NCBI RefSeq assembly: GCF_001999325.1
Contig: NZ_MVAR01000016.1
Span: 1,216-55,499 of the forward strand
Length of the DNA stretch: 54,284 bases
From: Thioalkalivibrio versutus
Lineage (GTDB): Bacteria > Pseudomonadota > Gammaproteobacteria > Ectothiorhodospirales > Ectothiorhodospiraceae
Reading direction: 5' to 3'
The translations under genes and the position numbers were made by a program. Each line of letters begins with the position of its first letter. Position 1 is the stretch's first letter. The notes under the pieces were generated by a model. The model did no database searches. It worked only from the letters and a program-made list of their open reading frames with translations, and was not told the origin of the DNA. This document shows positions 24,325 through 34,977 of the stretch, piece after piece.

Positions 24325-24353
24325 GATCTCCCGGGGTCGGGAGAATCGAGGAA

Positions 24354-24376
24354 GACGGGGCCGGACCACGGTAAGC
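24354..24376 (+). repeat. R4 repeat head only, copy i
   Basis: GACGGGGCCGGACCACGGTA, 30 bases after the previous stop. It is followed by ATGAGGCGTCATAGTG, which resembles the sequence after head-only copy f (GGCTGAGCGTCATAATG). Confidence 0.72.
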
Positions 24377-24410
24377 CGGCGGACAGCATGTGAGTGAATG
24401 AGGCGTCATA

Positions 24411-25778
24411 GTGAAAACACTGACTTTCAGGTATTGGGACCGCATTCGATCCAGCTTATGGTTCATCCCCACCATGATGGCCCTGGGCGCGGTGTTTTTG
24501 GCCTGCATAAGCGTCGCCCTGGATAGGCCGGTGACGAACTGGTTGTGGCGTTCGTGGGGCTGGACATTCACCGGTGGAGCCGAGGGGGCCAGCGCCGTGC
24601 TGGGGGTCATCGCCGGATCGATGATCACCATCGCTGGAGTTGTGTTTTCGATGACGCTGGTCGCCCTGTCGCTGGCGACGTCGCAGTTGGGGCCGCGCTT
24701 GCTCCGCAATTTCCTGCGCGATACGACGACTCAGGTCGTGCTGGGCACGTTCGTTGCCACCTTCCTGTATTGCTTGCTGGTCCTCCTTACCATCCGGCGC
24801 GCGGAGGAGGTTGCTTTCGTTCCTCATATATCAATCACGCTCGGCGTACTCTTTGCGGTCGCGAGCGTGGGGGTGCTGATCTATTTCATTCACCACGTGT
24901 CTGTTTCGATGCAGGCCAACGAAATCGTGGCGCGCGTGAGCGACGAGTTGATCGCCGGGGTGGACCGCCTATTTCCGGAACACATCGGGCAGGGGACGCC
25001 ACGGACGTCGGCAACACCACCCGAGTCGGCATTTCTGGACGTATTTGACCGGGAGGCTCGTCCCATTCGAGCGAGCGCGGACGGATACATTCAGTTCATC
25101 GACACGGACGCTTTGATCGAGTTGGCGATGCAAAAGGACGTGGTCATTCGACTGGAGCGAGTACCCGGCGACTATGTGGTCTCCGGTGGCCCCCTGATGC
25201 AGGTCTGGCCGGGAGAAAGGGCCGCCGACGTGCCTGCGGATCAGGTCAACAACACCTTCGCCCTGGGTAACCAGCGGACTTCGGGCCAGGACATCGAGTT
25301 CGCGGTTACCCAACTCGTGGAGGTCGCTCTGCGTGCCCTCTCCTCGGGAGTGAATGACCCGTTCACGGCAATTACGTGCGTAGACCACCTGGCGTCCGCG
25401 TTGAGTCGTTTGGCTACGCGAGACATGCCATCGCCCTATCGTTATGACAGTACGGATCAGCTGAGGGTGATTGCTCCAGGGTCTACTTTTGTGGACGTCA
25501 CAGATGCGGCCTTCAACCAGATCCGACAAGTGTCCCGCTCGAACACCGCGGTTACTGTCCGCCTGCTGGAAACGATCGCCGAGGTCGCGAGATTCGTACA
25601 GCGGCCAGAGGATCGCGCTGCGCTGTTACGGCACGCTGAAATGATTGCCCGTGGGGCTAGTGAGGGACAGCCCGAAGTTGAGGACCGCCAGAAGGTAGAG
25701 GAACGCTTTGAATATGCGAAACAATTGTTGAGCGTGTCGCCAAGGACAGGGTCGGACCACGGTAACGGACTGAGTTAA
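24411..25778 (+). CDS. DUF2254 family membrane protein
   Basis: 455 aa. Four N-terminal membrane helices (about 20-35, 60-85, 100-125 and 135-160) with the family segment GSMITIAGVVFSMTLVALSL and ATSQLGPRLLRNF, then a large cytoplasmic region containing FALGNQRTSGQDIEFAV and ALSSGVNDPFTAITCVD, all typical of DUF2254. Function of the family is not established. GTG start with GAGG upstream. The last dozen codons (PRTGSDHGNGLS) and the stop codon are encoded by R4 copy j, so the native 3' end was replaced. Confidence 0.88.
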   Translation: MKTLTFRYWDRIRSSLWFIPTMMALGAVFLACISVALDRPVTNWLWRSWGWTFTGGAEGASAVLGVIAGSMITIAGVVFSMTLVALSLATSQLGPRLLRNFLRDTTTQVVLGTFVATFLYCLLVLLTIRRAEEVAFVPHISITLGVLFAVASVGVLIYFIHHVSVSMQANEIVARVSDELIAGVDRLFPEHIGQGTPRTSATPPESAFLDVFDREARPIRASADGYIQFIDTDALIELAMQKDVVIRLERVPGDYVVSGGPLMQVWPGERAADVPADQVNNTFALGNQRTSGQDIEFAVTQLVEVALRALSSGVNDPFTAITCVDHLASALSRLATRDMPSPYRYDSTDQLRVIAPGSTFVDVTDAAFNQIRQVSRSNTAVTVRLLETIAEVARFVQRPEDRAALLRHAEMIARGASEGQPEVEDRQKVEERFEYAKQLLSVSPRTGSDHGNGLS

Positions 25779-25850
25779 CGCGGCTTTGCGAATGTGAAGG
25801 GCTATTTCCAGGGCTTACACGGGGCTTTTGGGCCCGTAAAGGGGCTATTG
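25746..25850 (+). repeat. R4 repeat, copy j
   Basis: ACAGGGTCGGACCACGGTAA, TTAACGCGGCTTTGCGAAT, core CAGGGCTTACACGGGGCTTT and GGGCCCGTAAAGGGGC. It overlaps the end of the DUF2254 gene and supplies its stop codon. Confidence 0.85.
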
Positions 25851-25935
25851 CGGTGACGAGTCGCCGACGAGCGGAGGCGAAGAACTGCGGATGGGGTGCG
25901 CTACACTGGGGCGCACCCTTGTCCCGCCATCCATC

Positions 25936-26268
25936 ATGCTGCTCACGTTCCTGATCATGTTCGCCCTGCTGGGGCTTGGCGTCGCGCTGATGCTCTGGCA
26001 TGCCCGGCTGGTGTTTTCGGTGGAGCTGCGCGATGGCGCTGCCCGCGTGCGGCGCGGCAAGCCGCCGTCCGGTTTCGTGAGGGGCTGCGAGGACGTCGCA
26101 CGACGTTACGGGCTGAAGCAGGGCCGGATCCAGGCCGTGCGCACCGACCGGGGTGTCGAGCTGCGCTTCTCCCGCCACCTCCCACCGAAGACGCATCAGG
26201 CCTTTCGCAACGTCTGGACACCCCCGCCCGGCGGAGGGGGAGGCGGCGGCATGCGCGCGACGGGATAG
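25936..26268 (+). CDS. DUF3634-like small membrane protein, paralogue 1
   Basis: 110 aa. N-terminal membrane helix (LLTFLIMFALLGLGVALMLW) and a small cytoplasmic basic domain: VELRDGAARVRRGKPP ... RRYGLKQGRIQAVRTDRGVE LRFS. It is plainly homologous to the protein at 47788 (LEIADGKLRVRRGDPP ... RRYGVENGRLTAVRTGKGLR). Start placed at the ATG leading into the membrane helix; an upstream in-frame start would add 15 doubtful residues. It ends in a Pro/Gly run. Function unknown. Confidence 0.72.
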   Translation: MLLTFLIMFALLGLGVALMLWHARLVFSVELRDGAARVRRGKPPSGFVRGCEDVARRYGLKQGRIQAVRTDRGVELRFSRHLPPKTHQAFRNVWTPPPGGGGGGGMRATG

Positions 26269-26342
26269 CGAGGCGCGGGGCTCGGGGTCAGTGTCTGGCT
26301 TTTGGTCCCGTGGCAATCGAGCGGCATCCAGGCCACTCCGAC

Positions 26343-26379
26343 CGATTGCCACGGCCTCTTCGAGGCCTCGCAATGACGA
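26343..26379. repeat. R2 repeat, copy 6
   Basis: CCGATTGCCACGGCCTCTTC GAGGCCTCGCAATGACGA. Confidence 0.85.
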
Positions 26380-26500
26380 AGAACCCAGGCTCGCAAAAAG
26401 ATTTAACCCGCATGCATTATATGAGCGGGTGCGAACCTGAATTCTGGGTGGTTCGCGTAGAGATGGCGGGTACTAGCCCCGCGGGGCCAAGGGGGCGCTG

Positions 26501-27700
26501 TTGAAGCTGAATATCGAAGAGCCGGGACCGTATCGGTTTGCCCTGAGCCATCTGGGCTTTCGCCCGTTCTTCTTGCTGGCGGGGCTGTACGCCGTGCTGG
26601 TCGCCGGTCTGTGGACCTGGCTCTACCAATTCGACATGGCGGCGCTGCCCACGGCCGCCTTTGGCGGGCCCTTCGCCTGGCACGGCCATACCCTGATCTT
26701 CGGCTACGCCATGGCGGTCGTCGCCGGGTTCCTGCTCACGGCCGTGCGCAACTGGACCGGGGTGCAGACGACCCACGGGCCCGCGCTGCTGGTGCTGGCC
26801 GGGCTCTGGCTCGGCGGCCGGGTGGCGGCGTTGTTCGGGGACCCCGGGCTGGTGGCCATGGCGCTGTTCGATCTCGGCTTTACCCTGTGGCTGCTGGCCG
26901 CCCTGGCCCGCCCGGTATGGCAGACGCGCCAATGGGCCCAGCTCGCCGTGATCGGCAAGATCGCGCTGCTGGGGGCGAGCAACGGCCTGTTCTACCTGGG
27001 CGCCTTCGATCTGCTTGATGGCGGCCAGCGCCTGGGGCTCTACTCCGGGGTCTACCTGGTGCTGTCGCTGATCCTGATGATGGGGCGCCGGGTCATCCCG
27101 TTCTTTATCGAGCGCGGGCTGGATGGTGCCTTTACGCCGGTGAACCGGGACTGGCTGGACCGCCTCGCCCTGGTACTGCTGCTCGCCTTCTGGCTGGTCG
27201 AGGTGTTCCTGCCATGGGCACCGGTCGCGGCGGGGCTGGCGGCTGGGCTGGCCGTGGCGCATGGCATGCGCTGGACGGGCTGGCATACGCCGGCGCTGTG
27301 GCGCAAGCCACTGCTCTGGGTGCTGATGATGGCCTACGGCTGGATCGTGGTCGGCTTTGCCCTGCGGGCCGTGGCCGAATTCACGCCCCTTAACCCGATG
27401 GCCGCGCTGCACGCCTTCACCTACGGGGGTATCGGCATGATGACCCTCGGGATGATGACGCGCGTCGCCCTGGGCCATACCGGACGTAACGTGTTTGACC
27501 CTCCGCGGGTCCTCGGGCTGCTCTTCGGCCTGCTGGCCATCGGGGCGCTGGTACGGGTGGCCGGCCCCCTGCTCTGGCCGGCCTTGACCGCCAGCTGGAT
27601 GAGCGCCTCGCAACTCCTGTGGATCGCGGCCTTCGCCGGGTTTCTCTGGGTTCATGCCCCGATGCTGGTCAAACCGCGCGTCGACGGGCGTTACGGCTAG
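26501..27700 (+). CDS. NnrS family protein
   Basis: 399 aa polytopic inner-membrane protein, about 12 hydrophobic segments throughout. Family segments: HLGFRPFFLLAGLYAVL at the start, WHGHTLIFGYAMAVVAGFLL with His ligand candidates, MMGRRVIPFFIERG, and the later HAFTYGGIGMMTLGMMTRV. NnrS is a haem- and copper-containing membrane protein that in other bacteria protects against nitric oxide stress and is induced by NO-responsive Dnr/NnrR; no such operator is obvious upstream. TTG start, with AAGGGGG six bases before it. Monocistronic. R4 copy k begins 14 bases after the stop. Confidence 0.92.
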   Translation: MKLNIEEPGPYRFALSHLGFRPFFLLAGLYAVLVAGLWTWLYQFDMAALPTAAFGGPFAWHGHTLIFGYAMAVVAGFLLTAVRNWTGVQTTHGPALLVLAGLWLGGRVAALFGDPGLVAMALFDLGFTLWLLAALARPVWQTRQWAQLAVIGKIALLGASNGLFYLGAFDLLDGGQRLGLYSGVYLVLSLILMMGRRVIPFFIERGLDGAFTPVNRDWLDRLALVLLLAFWLVEVFLPWAPVAAGLAAGLAVAHGMRWTGWHTPALWRKPLLWVLMMAYGWIVVGFALRAVAEFTPLNPMAALHAFTYGGIGMMTLGMMTRVALGHTGRNVFDPPRVLGLLFGLLAIGALVRVAGPLLWPALTASWMSASQLLWIAAFAGFLWVHAPMLVKPRVDGRYG

Positions 27701-27713
27701 CTACCGAACTGCC

Positions 27714-27811
27714 GAGGCCGGACCACGGCAACCGATTGGCTTGACGAGCTTGTCCGGGCTCGAAGGGCTCGTTGAAGGTCCTGGACGGCCCGACCTGAGC
27801 GTCGAAACAGG
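27714..27811 (+). repeat. R4 repeat, copy k
   Basis: Diverged copy: GAGGCCGGACCACGGCAACC, GGGCTCGAAGGGCTCGTTGA, CGTCGAAACAGG. The last R4 of the series. 27812-27990 holds nothing recognisable. Confidence 0.72.
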
Positions 27812-27990
27812 CGGCGGGTGAAGGCCGGACGGCGTTTACCCCCCGGAGGCCGAGTGGGTGCGGGCTCGCAGGGGCCAGCTAGGCCTGGAGGATCAGGAGC
27901 GGGCGGTTGCCCTCCGGCGGTCGCGGGAGCCGAAGGACGGGGGCGACCGGGAATTCGCGCACCGGGCAGCAGTAGCCGAACCCTCGGCAC

Positions 27991-28019
27991 AAAAAAACGC
28001 CCGGGATGGTCCCGGGCGT
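27991..28019 (-). terminator. Rho-independent terminator of katG
   Basis: On the minus strand GCCCGGGACC, short loop, CCCGGGCG and seven T, 42 bases past the katG stop. Confidence 0.88.
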
Positions 28020-28061
28020 CCTGGTCTGCATGCCGGGCAAACCGCCCGGTTCAGGCCGCGC

Positions 28062-30293
<2,232 letters not shown>

Positions 30294-30441
30294 TCATCCA
30301 TATGTCATCGATGGCTTTCCTCAGGGACCGCAAGCCGTTCCGACCCTGGGCCACCTTCGGCCAGGGTGGCTTCACTGTCCACCTGCCCTTGAAGCTAGGC
30401 CCCACGAACCATTAGTTCCAGTTGATATTAAGCATGATCGA

Positions 30442-30458
30442 GATAGTCTCCCGCTATC
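30442..30458. promoter_or_regulatory. Possible OxyR half-site upstream of katG
   Basis: GATAGTCTCCCGCTATC: ATAG-N7-CTAT, one half of the OxyR tetra-ATAG operator. The next two elements at 10-11 base spacing are poor (CGAG, then ATAG), so a full site is not convincing. It lies about 200 bases before katG. Confidence 0.3.
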
Positions 30459-30488
30459 TTTCCGCGAGAGGCTCTATAGCGCGATGGG

Positions 30489-31037
30489 CTACAAGATGCT
30501 CTCGATCGCGCGGCGCAGCTCGGGGGACCCGGGGCCAGCCTGGCTGGGGAAGTGCGCGACCACCCGCCCCTCTCGGTCCACCACGTACTTGTAGAAGTTC
30601 CAGCGCGGGGCGGCGGCCTGACGGGCCAGTTCGCGAAAGATCGGGTGGGCGTCCGCGCCGCGCACACTGATCGGCCTGAACATGTCGAAGGTGACGCCGA
30701 AGTTCTCGAAGCACACCCGGGCGGTTTCGGCCTCGTCATCGGCCTCCTGATTGAAGTCGTGGGAGGGGAAGCCCACCACCTTCAGCCCCTGGTCCCGGTA
30801 GTCCTGATGCAACTGTTCCAGCCCACCGAACTGGTCGGTGTAACCACAATGGCTGGCGGTATTGATGATCAGCAGCGGATGGCCCTGGAAGCGTTCCTGC
30901 AGGCTGACAATCTCGGACGCGTGCAGCCGGCCCAGCTCGTGCTGGAACAAGGCCTCGGTATCGGGCTCCGTGGCGGTTGCGCAGGCCATCGGCAGCACCA
31001 GCAACAGGGAAGCGAACAAGGGCGCAAAACGGGACAT
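30489..31037 (-). CDS. Exported glutathione peroxidase-family protein
   Basis: 182 aa thioredoxin-fold peroxidase. Signal sequence MSRFAPLFASLLLVLPMACA predicts export to the periplasm. Catalytic region NTASHCGYTDQFGGLEQL with peroxidatic Cys64, and WNFYKYVVDREGRVV with the Trp and Asn of the tetrad. The GPx family reduces H2O2 or lipid hydroperoxides, usually with thioredoxin or other thiol donors in bacteria rather than glutathione. The open frame continues 45 codons upstream, but GGAG before this ATG and the signal peptide fix the start. It is followed by katG on the same strand, suggesting a peroxide-defence pair, though separated by about 250 bases. Confidence 0.9.
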   Translation of the reverse strand: MSRFAPLFASLLLVLPMACATATEPDTEALFQHELGRLHASEIVSLQERFQGHPLLIINTASHCGYTDQFGGLEQLHQDYRDQGLKVVGFPSHDFNQEADDEAETARVCFENFGVTFDMFRPISVRGADAHPIFRELARQAAAPRWNFYKYVVDREGRVVAHFPSQAGPGSPELRRAIESIL

Positions 31038-31236
31038 CGCAAGTCTCCACAGGGGCTCGACCTTCAGACCAGCGGCGCACCTGTGGGTTCTGTGGAGGGC
31101 TGGTTCGTGACCGCCAGCCCGGGGCCACGATGGCGCCGAACATCCTCCATTTCGGTGCTCCCTTTTGGACATACCATGGCCTCACAGACATGACGGGCGT
31201 ACCCTTGATCGCAGACATCAACGAAGTCTCGAGCCG

Positions 31237-31458
31237 ATGATTGCCTACACCCGCCCGCTCCTGCTGCTTGCCATCATCCTGCCGCTGACCACGGGCTGCA
31301 CGGCCGTGAAGGTCGCCGGTGCCACGGGAAGCGCCGCCGTCAGCGTCACCACCGGCGCCACCAAGGCGACCGGCAAGACCGCCGGAGCGGTGGGACGTGC
31401 CGTCACTCCGGGCAGCAAGCAGGACAAGGACAAGGACAAGGACAAGGACAACGACTGA
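31237..31458 (+). CDS. Small lipoprotein with Lys-Asp repeat tail
   Basis: 73 aa. Lipoprotein signal with lipobox LTTGC (Cys21). The mature part is Gly/Ala/Thr-rich with repeated TGATKATGKTAGAVGRA motifs, and the end is a simple repeat KQDKDKDKDKDND encoded by a hexanucleotide array (31421-31450) that could vary in length by slippage. The start is at the ATG giving the signal peptide; the ribosome site is weak. Envelope protein of unknown role. Confidence 0.65.
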   Translation: MIAYTRPLLLLAIILPLTTGCTAVKVAGATGSAAVSVTTGATKATGKTAGAVGRAVTPGSKQDKDKDKDKDND

Positions 31459-31653
31459 AATACCGGCCGGCCGGGGACGGACGCAAGCCGCGAACTGCGT
31501 TTACTCGGCGCTCCTGACCGCAACGGCCGCTCCAAGGGCGCGCACGCTGGCCCCTGGGCCGCAAACGGGGCCCTTGCACTCCGAGAGCATGCGGCCAAGG
31601 GGAATGGCCGCCCCGTTTCTTGGCTTGCCGGGCCCGCGTAACGGTCGCAGGTC

Positions 31654-32022
31654 TTATCCACCGACGCCTTCACCTCCCCGCTCGCATGGCAGCCCTGCCC
31701 GCCACCAGGCGAGCATGCCGCCGCGAAGCTGGCGGGCCTCGTAGCCGCGGGCCCGCAGCTTGCGCACGGCAGGGATGCTGCGGTGTGCACTGAGGCAGAT
31801 GGCCACCACGGGACGATCGGGATCGAGTTCCAGGTCCGCCAGGCGTTGCCTGGAAAACTGCGTGATCGGGAGGTGACGCGCGCCCGGGATACGACTCCGA
31901 CGATGCTCGACACCGGTGCGCACATCCAGCACTTGCACCTGGGCATTCTCCATCGCCTGCGCCAGTTCCTCGGGGCTCATTTCCGGCACGCGGCCGAACG
32001 GCCACCACTGGCTCAAACCCAT
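31654..32022 (-). CDS. Rhodanese-like domain protein
   Basis: 122 aa single rhodanese domain. Visible: MSPEELAQAMENAQVQVLDV, RIPGARHLPI and active-site loop CLSAHRS, with the catalytic Cys and closing Arg/Ser, so sulfur transfer via a persulfide is likely. The start is fixed by AGGAGGTGATC just before the ATG; the longer frame overlaps the divergent gene's promoter region. Cytoplasmic. It is divergent from a second rhodanese gene with about 135 bases between. Confidence 0.88.
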   Translation of the reverse strand: MGLSQWWPFGRVPEMSPEELAQAMENAQVQVLDVRTGVEHRRSRIPGARHLPITQFSRQRLADLELDPDRPVVAICLSAHRSIPAVRKLRARGYEARQLRGGMLAWWRAGLPCERGGEGVGG

Positions 32023-32158
32023 CGTGATCACCTCCTGTCCACAGGCAAGAACGCGGTCGAACTTTGTCTTGTGCCCCGTACCTAATTCGCGACGCGGCGA
32101 GGATGGGCTGTTCTCAGCACTGACCGCGCGAAAAACCATCGCCGAAAGGAAAATCATT

Positions 32159-32530
32159 ATGGATCATCACGACGAAGAGTTTCTCCGTCGGGCGCAAGCC
32201 GCGCGCGCTCGCATCAACGAGATCGAGCCGCAACAGGTAGACGCCAGCCTGGCATCCGGTGCGGTGGCCATCGATGTGCGCGAACCCGGGGAGTACCAGA
32301 AAGGCAGCCTGCCGAGCGCCCGCAATGTAGCGCTGGATTCCATCACGCGTCAGATCGAGGGAGTCGCACCAGACAAGGACGCGCCCATGGTCTGTTTCTG
32401 CAATGGTGGCAACCGCGGGGCATTGGCGGCGGCCCAGCTGGTGGATCTGGGCTATACCAATGTCCAGTCCATCGCCGGGGGACTGCGCGCCTACCAGAAG
32501 GCAAACGACACCTCGAAGAGCTCCGCCTGA
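32159..32530 (+). CDS. Rhodanese-like domain protein
   Basis: 123 aa single rhodanese domain: VDASLASGAVAIDVREPGEY, LPSARNVAL and active-site loop CNGGNRG with the catalytic Cys (VCFCNGG). The loop is more like PspE/GlpE types than that of the divergent neighbour. AAAGGA lies upstream of the ATG. Cytoplasmic. The pairing of two rhodaneses suits a sulfur-metabolising organism, but substrates are not evident. Confidence 0.88.
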   Translation: MDHHDEEFLRRAQAARARINEIEPQQVDASLASGAVAIDVREPGEYQKGSLPSARNVALDSITRQIEGVAPDKDAPMVCFCNGGNRGALAAAQLVDLGYTNVQSIAGGLRAYQKANDTSKSSA

Positions 32531-32742
32531 CGACCGGACGGCCCGGGGGTCCAGCTTCGGATTTTCCGACCTTGCCCGTTGCCCCATCTTCCCGTTGCCC
32601 CATCTTAAAGAAACGCTGATTCGCCACGAGGGTCAGCCAGGTCCAAGGACCGTGCGGGCTCGGGTGTGTCCAGCACCCGGTGGCCGAAGGTGGCCCTGGA
32701 GCGCAACGGTACGCGCCCAGCGGCTCCACGCGCCTCCTTCTT

Positions 32743-32848
32743 CGTCATCCCGGAAACCGCGTAGCGGTTATCCGGGATCTCGGCGGCGGCTGGGGTTGCC
32801 CCGACGGGGGAGATCCCGGCTCGTCGCTTCGCTCCGGCCGGGATGACA
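32743..32848. repeat. R1 palindromic repeat, copy 6, inverted
   Basis: Full R1 read in the opposite direction (GTCATCCCGGAAACCGCGTA ... CCGGCCGGGATGACA). It lies in the 32531-33017 gap, where no gene is seen. Confidence 0.88.
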
Positions 32849-33017
32849 GTGCAGGGGCAAGGGCCCCGGGGAGAGTGACATTCCCAAAAGGCCCGGATTA
32901 AAGCACCCTGCGACGGGCCATTGTCGTCCCCGGATGATCCCCGTGACTGGCTGACTCTCGTGGTTAATCAGGAAAGGGGAAGACGGGGCAGATCTCGGTC
33001 TGCGCCCGCGCGAGGGC

Positions 33018-33500
33018 TCACAGTCGTTGGCAGGTGTACTGTTCGCCGGACGCGTGCTCGACCACGAGGCGCGTGGGCGATTCGGTGACGATCCGCGTGA
33101 CCTCCGTATGCGGGAGTTCCGGTAGCCGCGTAGTGATCTGCCGGATCAGCTGGCGCTGGAGTTCGACACCTGATGGGGAGCCGGGCGACAGGTCCAGGGC
33201 TTCCACGGTGAGCGTGAGCTGCTGCTCCTCGCGCTGCCACTGCCCCTCGCTGGTCGCGATCAGCGTGAGCGGCCACAGGCCGAACTGGGCCACGGCATCG
33301 CCCTCGCTCTGGTACCGCCCGTCCGGATGCAGACGGGAGCGCGTATCGAGCTGCAGATTCAGCTGGCTCGAGCCAATGGCGGCCAGTTGCATTACGGCAG
33401 GACAGGCCCAGTCGCCGTCCAGCTCCGTGGTGTCCGCCCAGGCTGCGCCGGCGAAAACCAGAGAGATGCAAAGGCCCAACACGGGCCACGATCGATTCAT
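33018..33500 (-). CDS. Exported hypothetical protein
   Basis: 160 aa. Signal peptide NRSWPVLGLCISLVFAGAAW with AWAD cleavage region. The mature protein has Cys residues near each end (DWACPAVM and QYTCQRL), possibly a disulfide, and beta-strand-like stretches (GRYQSEGDAVAQFGLWPLT; QQLTLTVEALDL). Not recognised. The start at 33500 is preferred to the longer frame because of the signal peptide, with GGAG about ten bases upstream. Confidence 0.65.
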   Translation of the reverse strand: MNRSWPVLGLCISLVFAGAAWADTTELDGDWACPAVMQLAAIGSSQLNLQLDTRSRLHPDGRYQSEGDAVAQFGLWPLTLIATSEGQWQREEQQLTLTVEALDLSPGSPSGVELQRQLIRQITTRLPELPHTEVTRIVTESPTRLVVEHASGEQYTCQRL

Positions 33501-33633
33501 CAAACGTGTCTCTCCAATCCAGTCTGGCTTTCCGGCACGGGCCGTAGGCGCGGGCAAAGGGCAAGGTTTGACCCCGTAGGGCTTCGGTTATGCGCCTGCT
33601 CCCCTCCAGCGCCCCGAATTCGTGGGGCTGCAA

Positions 33634-33669
33634 CCGATTACCACGGCCCCTTCGAGGCCCGCAATGACA
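33634..33669. repeat. R2 repeat, copy 7
   Basis: CCGATTACCACGGCCCCTTC GAGGCCCGCAATGACA, the only repeat in the 33501-33917 gap, which shows no gene. Confidence 0.75.
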
Positions 33670-33917
33670 CGTCACCGCGGGGTTATTGGTTCGGCTTTGG
33701 ATACGCGCCCCACCCTCGCCTGCGCGGGTCCACGCCGCAGATTGAGCCGAGTACGGTGCGCTGACCGCAGGACGCCCCGTTCGGACTCTGGGTGCGACCG
33801 ACTGCTTCGTCGGTTCGATGCCACACATAAGCGTTAGTCGTCCGTTATGTTACGCTGCGCGGGAGCCTCGCGCGCCCTGAAGGCGCTCTTGACGGGGCCC
33901 GACCAGGAGAGACTGCG

Positions 33918-34748
33918 GTGCGATCAGTCACGCATGCACACCTTCCCGCGCTGGCCTTGGTAATGGCCGGCTTTCTGCCCTTGGCACTCCCGCTGCCGGC
34001 CCTTGCCGACGACGGTGGGTATCGGCTGCTCAAGCTGGATGGCTACAAGGTGAAGTGGGGAGACCAGCAGTTAGGGGTGGGAGCCAGCATCAGCTATGCC
34101 TTTGCCGGGGAGGCGCTACGGTTCGATGATGCGCACAACTGCCGCGATCTCGCACCGATTGACGAGCTTCTGGGCGAAGCCCTCTCCATGGAGACGCTGG
34201 ATCGCGAGGCCGCGGCGGCGTTTCGGGTTTGGGAGCGCGCGGCCGGTCTGTCATTCCACAAGGTAAGCGATACCCGGGAGGCGGATATCATCCTCGGTGC
34301 CCAGGGGCAGCCGCGTGGACGGGCATTCGCCAACGTAGCCTACGCACCCGATGCGGAAGTGGATGTGCGCACCATCGAACAGTCGCTGGTGTGTCTGAAT
34401 CCTGCTCACGAGTGGAAGGTCGGATTCGACGGCAACAAGGATGTGTACGACATCCGCTATACGCTGACTCACGAGATCGGTCACGCCATCGGCCTGGACC
34501 ATCCCGGGCCATCCGGGCAGGTGATGGGATTCAGGTACACCGAGGACTTCGCCGACCTGCAGCCCGGCGATCTGCGCGGAGTCCAGCGGCTCTACGGGCG
34601 CCCCGCCGATACCCTCGACACCCAACTGGCCGAGATGCCGACCGAGGACGGGGAAAGCGCATTCACCAGCGACCTCTTCCTTGACCCGAACGGCCACATC
34701 GTGCCCGTGACCGGTGTCGATAGCGGCCTTGGCATCGGCGAAAAGTAG
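33918..34748 (+). CDS. Exported zinc metalloprotease, peptidase M10 (matrixin-like)
   Basis: 276 aa. A long signal peptide (LPALALVMAGFLPLALPLPA, cleavage ALADD). The catalytic zinc motif HEIGHAIGLDH has H185, E186, H189 and H195, followed by the Met-turn GQVMGFRY: a metzincin of the M10A type. A preceding segment (GQPRGRAFANVAYAPD, near residue 135) fits the structural zinc/calcium region. No propeptide Cys switch is obvious. The C-terminal 45 residues are acidic and may be a linker. GTG start with GGAGAG upstream. Secreted or periplasmic protease; the target is unknown. Confidence 0.88.
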   Translation: MRSVTHAHLPALALVMAGFLPLALPLPALADDGGYRLLKLDGYKVKWGDQQLGVGASISYAFAGEALRFDDAHNCRDLAPIDELLGEALSMETLDREAAAAFRVWERAAGLSFHKVSDTREADIILGAQGQPRGRAFANVAYAPDAEVDVRTIEQSLVCLNPAHEWKVGFDGNKDVYDIRYTLTHEIGHAIGLDHPGPSGQVMGFRYTEDFADLQPGDLRGVQRLYGRPADTLDTQLAEMPTEDGESAFTSDLFLDPNGHIVPVTGVDSGLGIGEK

Positions 34749-34824
34749 CCCCGAGTCAATTCCGGGGCAGGTCTTTCCCACGCCCCTGCTCCACTACGAG
34801 CGGCCCCCACCCGTGGCACGTCAA

Positions 34825-34862
34825 CCGATTGCCGCGGCCCCTGCGGGGCCTCGCAATGACGG
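34825..34862. repeat. R2 repeat, copy 8
   Basis: CCGATTGCCGCGGCCCCTGC GGGGCCTCGCAATGACGG, first of a pair about 115 bases apart in the 34749-35278 gap. Confidence 0.85.
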
Positions 34863-34938
34863 GGTTTCGGAAATGCGGGGCAGGTCTTGCTCCCTGGTCC
34901 CCGCTCCACCGTAATTCGCCCACCCCCTTGGTACTTCA

Positions 34939-34977
34939 ACCGTTTGCCGCGGCCTCTGCGAGGCCCCGCAATGACGC
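34939..34977. repeat. R2 repeat, copy 9
   Basis: CCGTTTGCCGCGGCCTCTGC GAGGCCCCGCAATGACG. The sequence before it (CCCCGCTCCACCGTAATTC) resembles that before copy 8, so about 110 bases are duplicated in tandem. No gene is seen from here to 35278. Confidence 0.85.

Noticed and set aside
33805-33870. AAGCGTTAGTC before the metalloprotease gene as another attC site
   Set aside because: Only a GTTAG core is present; no matching TAAC core or palindromic arms upstream, and no composition change.
33890-33912. GACGGGGCCCGACCAGG as an R4 copy
   Set aside because: Matches only part of the R4 head, lacks the ACGGTAAC end and any body; likely chance, and it overlaps the ribosome site of the next gene.
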